A stretch of 33,237 bases of DNA, from NCBI GenBank assembly GCA_903863935.1, contig CAIPDV010000071.1, positions 1 to 33,237 of the forward strand, written 5' to 3'. The notes beneath the pieces were generated by a model. The model saw only the letters and a list, made by a program, of their open reading frames with translations, was not told the origin of the DNA and searched no databases. Both the position numbers and the translations under genes were made by a program. How positions within the stretch are numbered: position 1 is the first letter of the stretch; each line of letters begins with the position of its first letter. This document shows positions 1-8,753 of this stretch, piece by piece. This DNA is from an uncultured Bacteroidota bacterium (GTDB lineage Bacteria > Bacteroidota > Bacteroidia > JABEUT01).

Positions 1-44
1 ATTTATATTATTAATATCAGATATAAAATAATTTCTTAAATTAT

Positions 45-71
45 ATGTCAGTACCCCTAAAATACTGACAT
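45..71. repeat. Inverted repeat ATGTCAGTA/TACTGACAT
   Basis: Perfect 9-base arms at 45-53 and 63-71 are separated by 9 bases. A third exact copy of TACTGACAT lies at 134-142. It could be a protein-binding site or a hairpin. No run of T follows, so it is not a standard intrinsic terminator. Confidence 0.6.
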
Positions 72-229
72 GACTTTATAGGTTGAATTTCAGTAATTAG
101 AGGGTCTTATTTTACACTTAAAAAAATGAATTTTACTGACATATAATGCATTTTCCATGTTTCAAAAATCGGTATATTCGTTTTAATAAATGAAAATTAT
201 TGGCGAAATAGGTAGTATCATTATTTGCC

Positions 230-273
230 AATCCGGCAACAACCAATGTTCATAAATAGCTATATGCCGGATT
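230..273. repeat. Inverted repeat AATCCGGCA/TGCCGGATT
   Basis: Perfect 9-base arms at 230-238 and 265-273 with a 26-base spacer. Function is unknown; no gene starts close by that would be clearly controlled by it. Confidence 0.45.
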
Positions 274-462
274 TCAGTTTTTCTAGGAAAGTGATATTTG
301 CAGTAGTAACTTTACATCATGAAAAGCAAAGCAACATTTCATCCGGTAATTTTAGAAATATTTCCGTCAATTTTTTGCTTGTTAATTTTTTTAGTTAACA
401 ATGAGTATTTGCATAATGCGTATAAAATCAGTGTTTTGCAGTTTTCACCTCCTTGTTATTCC

Positions 463-562
463 ATTGTTATTTTATTGTTATTTTCATTGATATCTATTGT
501 TATTCTACTGTTATTTTCATTGATATTTCATTGTTATTTTCCGGCATTTTTCCGGCATTTTT
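463..562. repeat. Tandem 33-bp and 11-bp repeats
   Basis: Two adjacent 33-base copies (463-495 and 496-528) differ at three positions, and a partial third copy follows. Directly after, an 11-base unit CCGGCATTTTT occurs twice exactly (541-551, 552-562). The 33-base period keeps an ORF open across the region and would encode a repeated hydrophobic 11-mer, but this looks like a by-product of the repeat rather than a gene. Confidence 0.65.
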
Positions 563-792
563 CGTCCTATATTTCTCCATTTCCGGCTTCATTTTCCGGT
601 TAATTCGGTCGTGAATTTTGGGTGGGTTGCAAACGGCAGGCTAAAAATCACAGTCGGTTAATAAACCATGCCTGTTATCCTGCAAAGTGGGTCTATTTCC
701 CTAAGGAAGGTGGTATGTTCATATCTTATGTATCCACATAATCAGCAAGATACGTCCAATTTCAGTATAGGGTATAAGTAGTGCGCTGAAAG

Positions 793-806
793 CCCTGTTA
801 ACAGGG
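793..806. repeat. 14-bp perfect palindrome
   Basis: CCCTGTTAACAGGG is a perfect palindrome about 140 bases upstream of the repeat-protein start at 945. It may be a dimeric regulator site; it is not followed by a T tract. Confidence 0.4.
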
Positions 807-882
807 TTATTGCGGAAGCAACATGGTATGTGTATAACTATCTGTAACGGTTTCAGGGGCAGGCCGTAATAAATGTCCGAAA

Positions 883-903
883 GCAAAGGACAAAAGCCTT
901 TGC
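883..903 (+). other. Hairpin in leader of the 945 gene
   Basis: GCAAAGG (883-889) and CCTTTGC (897-903) form a perfect 7-base stem with a 7-base loop, ending 41 bases before the chosen ATG. It would fold in the 5' leader of the mRNA. An upstream in-frame start at 873 would place the hairpin inside the coding region, which helps argue against that start. Confidence 0.4.
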
Positions 904-944
904 CGACAACACAAACCAAAACACTCACTTTCACCCTGAACGTT

Positions 945-2159
945 ATGAAAAAGTTACTCGTACTAGCACTGGCACTATCTACTCAAATCAATGCCCAATT
1001 AACCCTTATAGGCTTATCGCCCGAAAGTGGTTACAACAAACGCGGCACTATATTTACCATCAGCACCGAAGGCAGCATTTCTACCATGTATAACTTCAAT
1101 GATGGAGGCAACGGATGCACCCCCAAAGGTAGCCTTGTCCAGGATGGCGATGGCAGCCTTTATGGAGTTACCGCACGTTGCGGGGCCAACGATATGGGCA
1201 CACTTTTTAAGTTCAACGGATTGAGCGACGGGCTGGTTAAGCTGGTCGATTTTTCATCGAAGATAGGGGCAGGGCCTACTGGAAGCCTTATCATTGGCAT
1301 TACCGGCGACCTTTACGGAATGACCAACACAGGAGGAACGGATGATGTAGGTACAATATTCAAATGTACAACCGACGGACAGGTTACAACCCTTGCCAGC
1401 TTTAACTCGGCGAACGGAGCTTTCCCGCAAGGCAGCCTTGAGCAAGATAAAGATGGAAACTTATATGGTATGACCCGCCTGGGTGGCGAGTTCGGCAATG
1501 GGGTTATCTTCAAATTAACTGCATCGGGCCAGTATACAGTATTGCATAGCTTCTCAGGAGGTGATGGTTCGCAACCTTCGGGCAACATAACCATTATAGA
1601 TGATACCTTACTATACGGACTTACAGCCATAGGCGGAGCTAACGACGGAGGTGCCGTGTTTTGCTGCACAGCCTCGGGTAAATATACCTTGCTCAATAGT
1701 TTAAGCCCTGAAACCGGAACCAAGCCACTGGGTAGCCTTTTCCGTGCCTCGGATGGGTATTTGTATGGAACCGCTAACGAGGGTGGAACTTCGCAACTGG
1801 GAACCCTCTTCCGCATTAATGATGCAGGAAAGATATGGGTGGTAACCAACTTTAACGATACTAACGGAGCTCATCCAATGGGCAACCTTTCAATTGCTAC
1901 CGATGGCAATATATATGGCGTAACCAAAGCCGGTGGCGCAGTTAACGAGGCAGGGGTGGTATTCAAATACAACACCACAAACGGAACTATGGAAAACATA
2001 TATGAGTTTTCAAGCTCCAGTTCGCAAATAGCACAAGGCGGCTTAATTGAAATGAGCAAAAACAACGACTTACGCATGGCAACCAGCAATAGGTTTAAAA
2101 GAAGTCAGGCTCATAAAACCGCAGGAACGAAAATGGTTGAGAAGCCAAAAGGGCTATAA
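945..2159 (+). CDS. Secreted GloVer-type tandem repeat protein
   Basis: A 404-residue predicted secreted protein. The ATG at 945 is chosen because it starts a clean signal peptide (MKKLLVLALALSTQINAQ); the longer frame from 873 would put 24 polar residues before it. The mature part has about six repeats of ~50 residues with the pattern GSL-x-x-D-x-D-G-x-LYGxT-x-x-GG-x-x-x-x-GT-x-F-K, the hallmark of the TIGR03803 (choice-of-anchor GloVer) family. LYG or IYG occurs six times. Such repeats probably form a beta-propeller-like fold; no enzymatic role is established. There is no T9SS C-terminal domain: the protein ends in a basic stretch rich in Lys, so export beyond the periplasm is not predicted. 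It stands alone, with about 195 bases before the next gene. Confidence 0.85.
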   Translation: MKKLLVLALALSTQINAQLTLIGLSPESGYNKRGTIFTISTEGSISTMYNFNDGGNGCTPKGSLVQDGDGSLYGVTARCGANDMGTLFKFNGLSDGLVKLVDFSSKIGAGPTGSLIIGITGDLYGMTNTGGTDDVGTIFKCTTDGQVTTLASFNSANGAFPQGSLEQDKDGNLYGMTRLGGEFGNGVIFKLTASGQYTVLHSFSGGDGSQPSGNITIIDDTLLYGLTAIGGANDGGAVFCCTASGKYTLLNSLSPETGTKPLGSLFRASDGYLYGTANEGGTSQLGTLFRINDAGKIWVVTNFNDTNGAHPMGNLSIATDGNIYGVTKAGGAVNEAGVVFKYNTTNGTMENIYEFSSSSSQIAQGGLIEMSKNNDLRMATSNRFKRSQAHKTAGTKMVEKPKGL

Positions 2160-2325
2160 TCCAAAGTAAAATATCAAAAACCGGAGGGGTTTTAGCTAAA
2201 AAGCATGAATTTTGTGCGATTTTAGGTCTAAAACTCCATTCGGTAGGGTTTTGTATAAGGTAAGCAGGATTTGCCAAATTTTCGCCCTTACGTCTTATTA
2301 ACATCTGGTTTTACCCCTATTTTTC

Positions 2326-2333
2326 TATTTTTG
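2326..2333 (+). promoter_or_regulatory. -7 box for CHAT-like/TMTC-like operon
   Basis: TATTTTTG matches the Bacteroidota -7 consensus TAnnTTTG. It lies 21 bases before the ATG at 2355, so transcription would start near 2340. No good -33 TTTG is seen at the expected distance. The site argues against the upstream in-frame start at 2271. Confidence 0.5.
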
Positions 2334-2354
2334 CTGCTCACACAGAATCAGGAT

Positions 2355-2924
2355 ATGAGTTTAGCACAATATTATAGGAAATATGTTTTTTGTTTAGAAG
2401 GGGACTGGCAAAAAGACCTGCGCGATAATTCGAGCGTGCGGGCAGCCCTTAATTTCCTTGAACAGAATTGTAAGATAAACTACATTTATAAGCAGTGCGG
2501 TACCCGCGAAAACCTGGAGTATTACCTTTCACTGTGGCAACAGAAAAAGTACAAAGATTACTCCATTTGTTACTTTGCATTTCACGGGCAACCGGAAAGC
2601 ATACAAGTGGGTAAAGAGTTTGTAACGCTCGATGAACTGGCCGATATTCTACAGGACAGTTGCCACGATAAGATCATCCACTTTGGAAGTTGCAAGACCC
2701 TGAATACCGAAGAGAAGAACATCCGCCGCTTTTTGCAGCACACAGGTGCACTGGGTGTTTGTGGTTTCGAAACAGAAATTAACTTTGTGGAAAGTTCCGC
2801 TTTCGATATGATATTGATAGAAATGTTTCAGCAGTATAAGGATATTGCAATGCTCGATAAGAACATCCGCAAGAACTACCGCGGCACAGTGAAGAGGCTG
2901 CAGTTTAAACTTGTTTACCAATAA
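2355..2924 (+). CDS. CHAT/caspase-like small protein (DUF6642-like)
   Basis: A 189-residue protein without signal peptide, predicted cytoplasmic. It has a strand-Phe-His-Gly motif (YFAFHGQP, His at about 77) and then a strand-Gly-Ser-Cys motif (IIHFGSCKTLN, Cys at about 113). This His...Cys order and spacing is what is seen in caspase-fold CHAT peptidases, and the whole resembles the DUF6642 group. Catalysis is inferred, not shown, and no substrate can be named. The start at 2355 is preferred over 2271 because a -7 box lies between them and the extra N-terminus does not fit. Its TAA shares one base with the ATG of the next gene, indicating translational coupling to the four membrane proteins downstream. 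The repeat-bearing partner domains often fused to CHAT proteins are absent. Confidence 0.6.
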   Translation: MSLAQYYRKYVFCLEGDWQKDLRDNSSVRAALNFLEQNCKINYIYKQCGTRENLEYYLSLWQQKKYKDYSICYFAFHGQPESIQVGKEFVTLDELADILQDSCHDKIIHFGSCKTLNTEEKNIRRFLQHTGALGVCGFETEINFVESSAFDMILIEMFQQYKDIAMLDKNIRKNYRGTVKRLQFKLVYQ

Positions 2925-4852
2925 TGGCGAATAAGAAACCTGTACAAAGGGCTATAATAAAACCTAAAGGTGCACAGGCGCCGGCACTTCCGCCGGTAAC
3001 TCCCGTATTCCCGTTTAATTTTAAAACCAAACTCATCATTCTTGCATTGCTGAGTTTTGTTATTTATGCCGATACACTTGGTAATACCTATTGTCTGGAT
3101 GATGGAATTGTAATTGAAAAGAACCGCTATGTTCAGCAAGGGTTCAGTGGCATTGGAAAGATAATGACCACTGATGCCTACGATAGTTACTATAAAGAAA
3201 TGAATGCTGGTCAGCAATTGTCCGGTGGACGTTACCGCCCACTGTCAGAAGTTATTTTCGCTATAGAACATGCCATTTTCGGAGAATCGAAAGACAATCC
3301 TATACCGTTGGAAAGACACATGATAAGTGTGCTGTTCTTTGTGGCGGCCGTGCTGGCAATATTTTACTTTCTCAGTAAGTACTTGCTCTTCAAATTCCGT
3401 TATGGGGAAGATATGGCCTTCTTTGCTTCGGTACTCTTTGCGATACATCCTATCCATACGGAAGTGGTTGCTAATGTAAAAAGTCTGGATGAAATCTTGT
3501 CTATACTTTTCATTTGTCTTACCTTTATTTTCAGTCTTCGCTACATCGATTTCAAGAAACCAAAAGACCTTATTATAGCGTTAGTGTCATGCTTCATGGC
3601 TCTTCTTGCTAAGGAGTATGCAGTGATTTTAATAGTGATACTTCCAATGTGTTTTTATTTGATACGGAAGAAATCTGTTTCCGAAGCTATCATTGATTTT
3701 GCACCTTATGTTCCTGTGTTTTTTGTTTACTTCCTTTTACGGGGGCATGCCGTAGGCTTTAATGGCCACATTTATACCAACGAAATATTGGATAACCCGT
3801 ACTTGCTGGCTACCAAGACTCAAAAAATAGGGACTGAATATTTTGTACTTCTGAAATATTTGTGGCTGCTTATTTTCCCTTATCCGCTTGTAAGCGATTA
3901 TAGTTATGCCCAAATACCTTACAAAGATCTTTTTAGTTTGCCCGTTATTTTTACTATTCTTCTTTACATTGGAATTGTTGTTTTTGGAATACGACTTTTA
4001 ATAAAAAAGAATGTACTTTCAATACCGGTTTTCTTTTATCTGTTCAACTTGCTTATAGTTTCCAACCTTGTAATGGACATTGGCGCAACTATGGGCGAAC
4101 GTTTGATATTCCATTCATCATTGGGTTTTGTTGTATTAGTTTCGTATGGATTATTTGAACTGGTAAAGAAATGGGATATTCAAAAACAACGGTCGTTGGT
4201 ATTTGGTTTGACTGGTGCATTAGTAATTGTTTTCGGATATCAGACCATGGCCAGGAACCTGCAATGGAAAAGCGATGTAACATTATTCATTCACGACGTG
4301 AAAACGGGTCCTAACAGCATCATGTTGAATGGCAATGCAGGTGCCCGTTATATTGAATTGGCAGATACCTGCAAAAATATGGCTAACAAAAGAGCCATGC
4401 TCGATTCATCTATCCGCTTGCTGCGTAAGTCAATTTTTCTGCATAAGCGAAGTGCGTATGTTAGTAGCTATGTGAATATGGGTGATGCATATTATCAATT
4501 GCAAATGCCCGACAGTGCTGAAGTCTACTGGAAAGAAGTTAGAAATGCTTACCCCAATTATCCCGACTTGGCGAATTACTTCTTCATTTTAGGTCGGCAA
4601 TACCTTACAATAGGGGCCGACATGGGCCAGAAGCAACATAACTACAGGGGTGCCATAAATGAAATGAAAAAAGGCCTTCGGATAAGTCCGAATGATGCTG
4701 AGATATGGTATAATTTAGGTGGGGTTTATTTTACAATGGGCATATTGGATTCTGCTTATATTGATTGGAATCAGACGTTGAAACTTGACCCGAAACATGC
4801 CGAAGCAAAGAAAGGATTGGGTTCTATAACGGTGAAAAAGAAAGATAACTAA
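2924..4852 (+). CDS. TMTC-like GT-C membrane protein with TPRs, copy 1
   Basis: A 642-residue integral membrane protein. It has a basic, Pro-rich N-terminal tail (1-36), then TM1, then an extracytoplasmic loop starting with an Asp-Asp pair (59-60) in LDDGIVIEKNRYV. GGRYRPLS follows, then many TM helices with HPIHTEVVANVKSLDE, LAKEYA and GATMGERLIFHSSLG, and from about residue 470 a soluble region with TPR-like helices. The DD-x-x-x-I-x-x-N-x-x-V, HPxHTE, KE and ER-x-x-x-x-S-x-G landmarks match eukaryotic TMTC proteins, which are GT-C-fold O-mannosyltransferases using dolichol-phosphate mannose. By analogy it may move a sugar from a lipid carrier to an exported protein; donor and acceptor are unknown. 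It starts inside the stop of the CHAT-like gene. Confidence 0.7.
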   Translation: MANKKPVQRAIIKPKGAQAPALPPVTPVFPFNFKTKLIILALLSFVIYADTLGNTYCLDDGIVIEKNRYVQQGFSGIGKIMTTDAYDSYYKEMNAGQQLSGGRYRPLSEVIFAIEHAIFGESKDNPIPLERHMISVLFFVAAVLAIFYFLSKYLLFKFRYGEDMAFFASVLFAIHPIHTEVVANVKSLDEILSILFICLTFIFSLRYIDFKKPKDLIIALVSCFMALLAKEYAVILIVILPMCFYLIRKKSVSEAIIDFAPYVPVFFVYFLLRGHAVGFNGHIYTNEILDNPYLLATKTQKIGTEYFVLLKYLWLLIFPYPLVSDYSYAQIPYKDLFSLPVIFTILLYIGIVVFGIRLLIKKNVLSIPVFFYLFNLLIVSNLVMDIGATMGERLIFHSSLGFVVLVSYGLFELVKKWDIQKQRSLVFGLTGALVIVFGYQTMARNLQWKSDVTLFIHDVKTGPNSIMLNGNAGARYIELADTCKNMANKRAMLDSSIRLLRKSIFLHKRSAYVSSYVNMGDAYYQLQMPDSAEVYWKEVRNAYPNYPDLANYFFILGRQYLTIGADMGQKQHNYRGAINEMKKGLRISPNDAEIWYNLGGVYFTMGILDSAYIDWNQTLKLDPKHAEAKKGLGSITVKKKDN

Positions 4853-4853
4853 C

Positions 4854-6794
4854 GTGGCAGCACCAGGTAAAAAGCAAATAGTAAAACCTGCACCGGTTGC
4901 AAAGCAACCAACTATTTTCCCGTTCACATTCAAAATGAAATGTCAGATACTAGCTTTGATCGGGCTTGTATTTTATATCAACTCATTCACCAGCAGGTAT
5001 GCACTGGATGATAATATTGCTATAGAACGTAACTCTTATGTTCAAATGGGAATAGCGGGCATTCCGAAAATATTGACTACTGATTCGTACTACAGTTATT
5101 ATAAAGATATGGGCGGAGACCCTGCCCAACAGCTTAAAGGCGGCAGGTACAGGCCATTATCGGAAGTGGTTTTTGCTATTGAAAAAACCATGTTCGGCTG
5201 GCTTGATGCCAAACCTGATAGCAAAGATTCGAAAACTGAGCCAACCTTTATACTGGCGCATATAATGCATCTGGTAAATATTGTTGCGTACATGTTTTGC
5301 CTGATAGCCATCTTTTATTTTCTCGATAAGTTTCTACTGGCTAAAATTCCCGGTGGAGGCGATATGGCTTTTCTGGCAACTGTTTTATTTGCCATACACC
5401 CTTTGCATACAGAGGTTGTTGCCAACATAAAAAGTCTTGATGAAATACTTTCCATAGGGTTTATCATGCTCACTTTTATTTATAGTTTGAAGTATCTGAG
5501 AGAGAAAAAAAGTAAGCAACGCTTATTGGCAGGTTTGTTTTTGTTGCTGGCACTTCTCTCTAAAGAATATGCATTGACTATGGTTTTCTTCATCCCGTTT
5601 TTATTTTATTCTATCGAGAAAAAGAAACCTGCAGAAGCATTGCTGGCCAGCTTCCCTTATTTTGCAGTAGTGTTTATATACATTCTTTTACGTTTGAATG
5701 CTGTGGGCTTCAATAATACAGTGGTAGGGTCAACCGATATTTTATCCAACCCATACCTGTATGCAACCCACACCCAGATAAGGGCTACAGAGTGGTTTGT
5801 TATGGGCAAATACTTAGGATTATTATTTTTCCCTTATCCACTTTCATCCGACTATTCTTACTACCAGATCAAGTATCACGAATTTACAGATATTACGGTT
5901 ATACTTTCCATAATGATCTATCTCGCAATAATTGTTTGGGGCGTCATTCTCTTCCGGAAAAAGCATGTGTTAGCCTTTGCTATTCTCTTCTTCCTGTTCA
6001 ATATTTTCATGATATCGAACTTTGTAATTGATATTGGGGCAACAATGGGTGAGCGTCTGGTATTCCATTCATCCTTAGGGTTGGTAATTATTTTGGCATA
6101 TTATATTGTTAAACTTTCGGCTAAGGTCCCTATGGAAATGAAGAAGATTATCGTGTTTGGGTCAGTATCTGTAATTGGAATCGTTTGTCTTGGGGAGACG
6201 ATAATGCGCAATACCCAATGGAAAGATGATCAAACCTTATTCATTCATGATGTTGGCGTAGTGCCTTACAGTTGCAGAGTAAATAATAATGCCGGATGGG
6301 GTTATCTCGGGCTTTCAGAAAGAGTTGGTAATACTGTTGAACAGGCTAAAGCCTATTTGGATTCAGCTCATAAATATTCCTTAAGGGCATTATATTATGA
6401 CCCGAAGTATGAAGGGGCGTTTTTAAATTTGGGTGGCGTATTCCTTCACCAGGGGTTACTTGATAGTGCCAAGTATTGCTGGGATATGGTGGAGAAGATA
6501 CATCCGAATTATCCAACTTTGCCTCCAAAGTATGTGTTGCTCTCGCAATTCTATTTTTCAAAAGGGCTTGAGTTTGGAAAGAATGGCAGAGCGCAGGAGG
6601 GTATCGTTTACCTCAAGAAAGCCTTGATTCAGGATACCGCCAATTTTACAAATATTTGGTATAACCTTGGAGGGGCTTATTACACTATCCAACAATACGA
6701 TTCGGCACGATACGCCTGGAATATGGCCTTGCACTATAACGCAAACAATACAGATGCTCAAAGAGGTCTGCAGGCACTATCACAAATAAAATAG
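4854..6794 (+). CDS. TMTC-like GT-C membrane protein with TPRs, copy 2
   Basis: A 646-residue paralogue of the preceding gene. It starts at a GTG only one base after that gene's TAA, so translation is probably coupled. It keeps the Asp pair (52-53, in ALDDNIAIERNSYV), GGRYRPLSEV, HPLHTEVVANIKSLDE, LSKEYA and GATMGERLVFHSSLG. It differs by a longer insertion after the RYRPLS segment (a Lys/Asp-rich stretch near residues 118-130). The C-terminal third holds TPR-like units, the last with a DSARYAW signature shared with copy 3. All residues expected to matter for the GT-C site are retained, so it does not look like a decaying copy. An alternative is that it is a TPR-bearing membrane scaffold without enzyme activity. 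Confidence 0.7.
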   Translation: MAAPGKKQIVKPAPVAKQPTIFPFTFKMKCQILALIGLVFYINSFTSRYALDDNIAIERNSYVQMGIAGIPKILTTDSYYSYYKDMGGDPAQQLKGGRYRPLSEVVFAIEKTMFGWLDAKPDSKDSKTEPTFILAHIMHLVNIVAYMFCLIAIFYFLDKFLLAKIPGGGDMAFLATVLFAIHPLHTEVVANIKSLDEILSIGFIMLTFIYSLKYLREKKSKQRLLAGLFLLLALLSKEYALTMVFFIPFLFYSIEKKKPAEALLASFPYFAVVFIYILLRLNAVGFNNTVVGSTDILSNPYLYATHTQIRATEWFVMGKYLGLLFFPYPLSSDYSYYQIKYHEFTDITVILSIMIYLAIIVWGVILFRKKHVLAFAILFFLFNIFMISNFVIDIGATMGERLVFHSSLGLVIILAYYIVKLSAKVPMEMKKIIVFGSVSVIGIVCLGETIMRNTQWKDDQTLFIHDVGVVPYSCRVNNNAGWGYLGLSERVGNTVEQAKAYLDSAHKYSLRALYYDPKYEGAFLNLGGVFLHQGLLDSAKYCWDMVEKIHPNYPTLPPKYVLLSQFYFSKGLEFGKNGRAQEGIVYLKKALIQDTANFTNIWYNLGGAYYTIQQYDSARYAWNMALHYNANNTDAQRGLQALSQIK

Positions 6795-6809
6795 CTAATT
6801 CAATTATTG

Positions 6810-6817
6810 TATATTTG
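6810..6817 (+). promoter_or_regulatory. Possible internal -7 box before copy 3
   Basis: TATATTTG matches TAnnTTTG in the 31-base gap between copies 2 and 3, only 8 bases before the ATG at 6826. No -33 box is seen, and the resulting transcript would be almost leaderless, so this may be chance. Confidence 0.25.
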
Positions 6818-6825
6818 AAGCAATA

Positions 6826-8739
6826 ATGGCTAAGAAAACTATCAAACCTATTCCACAACCTGCCTCTGCTGCATTGCAGCCTTTGTTTGATTTCCCTGCA
6901 AAGACAAAATATTTTATTCTGATTGTAATCGGGTTGATATTTTATGGTAACACTTTACTAAACACATATGCACTTGATGATAATGGAGTGATATTAGGTA
7001 ACAAGTATGTTCAGGATGGATTTAAGGGCATTGGTAAAATAATGACTACCGATGCATATGACAGTTACCTGGCACAGTTACATGCCAGCCAAAGTTTTAC
7101 AGGTGGTCGTTACCGTCCGCTTTCAATTGTGTTTTTTGCTATAGAGCAAAGTCTGTTTGGCGATAATGCAGGTATCAGGCATTTTATAAATATCCTCTTC
7201 TTTATCGCAACGGTTTGTGCAATATTTTATTTTCTTTCTAATTTTCTGTTGAAGAAAATGCCGAGGGGTGAAGACTGTGCTTTTATTGCGGCTGCTCTGT
7301 TTGCAATACATCCGTTGCATACAGAAGTTGTTGCCAATATTAAGAGTTTCGATGAGATACTTTCCTTGTTTTTTATCCTTCTTACGTTCATTTTCAGTCT
7401 GGAATATATTAAACGGAACGATTCAAAGTTTCTCATTTTCGGAATGGGAAGCTTCTTTTTTTCTTTGTTGGCAAAGGAGTATGCAATAATGCTGGTGGTA
7501 TTGTTACCAATGCTTTTCTATCTGTATCCTTCTGAAAATAAAAAGGGCTTTATACTATCAAGCATTCCATATTACATAACTGCATTTGTATACATAATTC
7601 TCAGGTTCTCTGCTGTCGGTATTCCCCATTCCAATGCGGGAGTTAAGTATATTAACAACCAGTTGCGAATGGACCCATACTACCTTGCAAGCCCTTTACA
7701 AAAATTTGCAACAGAATGGTATGCGCTTGGAAAGTATTTATTCATGTTATTTGTCCCTTATCCATTGGCTTGTGATTATTCCTACAATCAAATTCCCTAT
7801 AAAAACTTTGCGGACATTACCGTTTGGCTGTCCATTGCTGCATACATAGGTTTATTATATTGGGGTTATAAGTTACTTAGGAAAAAGGATGTAATGGCAT
7901 TGGCTATATTTTTCTTTTTGCTTACACTCGTTCCAATCTCTAACTTCTTAATTAATGTGGGTGCAGTATATGGCGAGCGATTTGATTATCATGCATCGCT
8001 CGGTTTTGTAATTATAATGGCCTGGCTTGGTATCCGGTTAACCCGCAAAATAGAATTTACCAAACGAAAGATGGCTATTATTGGAGTAATGGGTACATTG
8101 GCTATTGTTTGTGCATACGAAACAATAACCCGTAACACCGATTGGTATAACGATAACACATTATTCATGCACGATGTTAAGGTAGTTCCGAATAGCGAAT
8201 TTGCCGATTGCGATGCATCAGTAGGGTATATAAACCTATCTATGGATAGGGCAAATGCTTCCCGTAAGACACACATGCTTGATACTGCGGTGATGCTTTG
8301 CAAAAGGGCCATTGCTCTCGACCCTTCATTCCCTGACCCGTTTATTAATGCCGGCATGGCGTATTACTTTTTATCAAACCTTGATTCAGCCAAATATTAT
8401 TTCGATATCGTTCAGTCAAGATTGTATCCTAACCATCCGAAAGTTAAAATCTTTCAACCGCTTTTAGCGCGAGCCTATTTTAATAAAGCAGGTATGGTTG
8501 GAGCAAATAACCCGATGATTGCATTAACAGAAATGAGGAAAGGTATTAGCGAAGATTCTACTAATGCGGAGTTGTGGTATAATATAGGGGTTGCTTATGC
8601 GAATACACAGCGTTTTGATTCGGCACGGTACGCCTGGCTAAAAACCCTGCAATTAAACCCGGATACCGGCATTGCCAAAAATGCGCAAGGTGCATTAAAT
8701 TCGTTGCGGGTTGTGCCGGCAAATGGTACCAAACACTAA
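6826..8739 (+). CDS. TMTC-like GT-C membrane protein with TPRs, copy 3
   Basis: A 637-residue paralogue, ATG start, 31 bases after copy 2. The Asp pair is at 51-52 (ALDDNGVILGNKYV). It is the most divergent of the four in one landmark: the usual GATMGERLIFHSSLG region reads GAVYGERFDYHASLG, keeping the Gly-Glu-Arg but changing the residues after it. HPLHTEVVANIKSFDE and LAKEYA are present. The C-terminal TPR region includes LWYNIGVAYANTQRFDSARY, typical of a TPR helix pair. The change near the ER motif could mean a different acceptor or donor preference among the copies; this is inference. Confidence 0.7.
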   Translation: MAKKTIKPIPQPASAALQPLFDFPAKTKYFILIVIGLIFYGNTLLNTYALDDNGVILGNKYVQDGFKGIGKIMTTDAYDSYLAQLHASQSFTGGRYRPLSIVFFAIEQSLFGDNAGIRHFINILFFIATVCAIFYFLSNFLLKKMPRGEDCAFIAAALFAIHPLHTEVVANIKSFDEILSLFFILLTFIFSLEYIKRNDSKFLIFGMGSFFFSLLAKEYAIMLVVLLPMLFYLYPSENKKGFILSSIPYYITAFVYIILRFSAVGIPHSNAGVKYINNQLRMDPYYLASPLQKFATEWYALGKYLFMLFVPYPLACDYSYNQIPYKNFADITVWLSIAAYIGLLYWGYKLLRKKDVMALAIFFFLLTLVPISNFLINVGAVYGERFDYHASLGFVIIMAWLGIRLTRKIEFTKRKMAIIGVMGTLAIVCAYETITRNTDWYNDNTLFMHDVKVVPNSEFADCDASVGYINLSMDRANASRKTHMLDTAVMLCKRAIALDPSFPDPFINAGMAYYFLSNLDSAKYYFDIVQSRLYPNHPKVKIFQPLLARAYFNKAGMVGANNPMIALTEMRKGISEDSTNAELWYNIGVAYANTQRFDSARYAWLKTLQLNPDTGIAKNAQGALNSLRVVPANGTKH

Positions 8740-8753
8740 TTTATTCCGGTAAT

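Larger units (their letters stand above)
1..944. other. AT-rich gene-poor leader region
   Basis: No convincing gene is visible here. The stretch holds an inverted repeat with an extra direct copy (45-142), a second inverted repeat (230-273), a short tandem-repeat block (463-562), a 14-base palindrome (793-806) and a hairpin (883-903) just upstream of the first real gene. Two ORFs of 94 and 71 codons occur but look like chance (see rejected items). No tRNA or rRNA was recognised. Confidence 0.6.

Noticed and set aside
319-603. 94-codon ORF rich in Ile, Leu and Phe
   Set aside because: It is kept open by the 33-base tandem repeat, has no promoter or family likeness, and its amino acids simply mirror T-rich low-complexity DNA.
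719-934. 71-codon minus-strand ORF before the repeat protein
   Set aside because: It overlaps the leader and start of the gene at 945, and has no leader sequence, domain or promoter.
1313-1849. 178-codon minus-strand ORF inside the GloVer repeat gene
   Set aside because: It is a mirror of the repeated coding sequence on the plus strand; its repeated Pro/Ser pattern follows from the Gly-rich repeats.
2271-2354. Upstream in-frame start for the CHAT-like gene with a hydrophobic N-terminus
   Set aside because: A -7 box lies at 2326-2333, downstream of that start, and the extra stretch does not resemble a clean signal peptide.
2160-2354. Weak inverted repeat after the GloVer repeat gene as a terminator (AAAACC/GGTTTT, 2177-2193)
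   Set aside because: The stem is only six bases with two G-C pairs; not reliable as a terminator.
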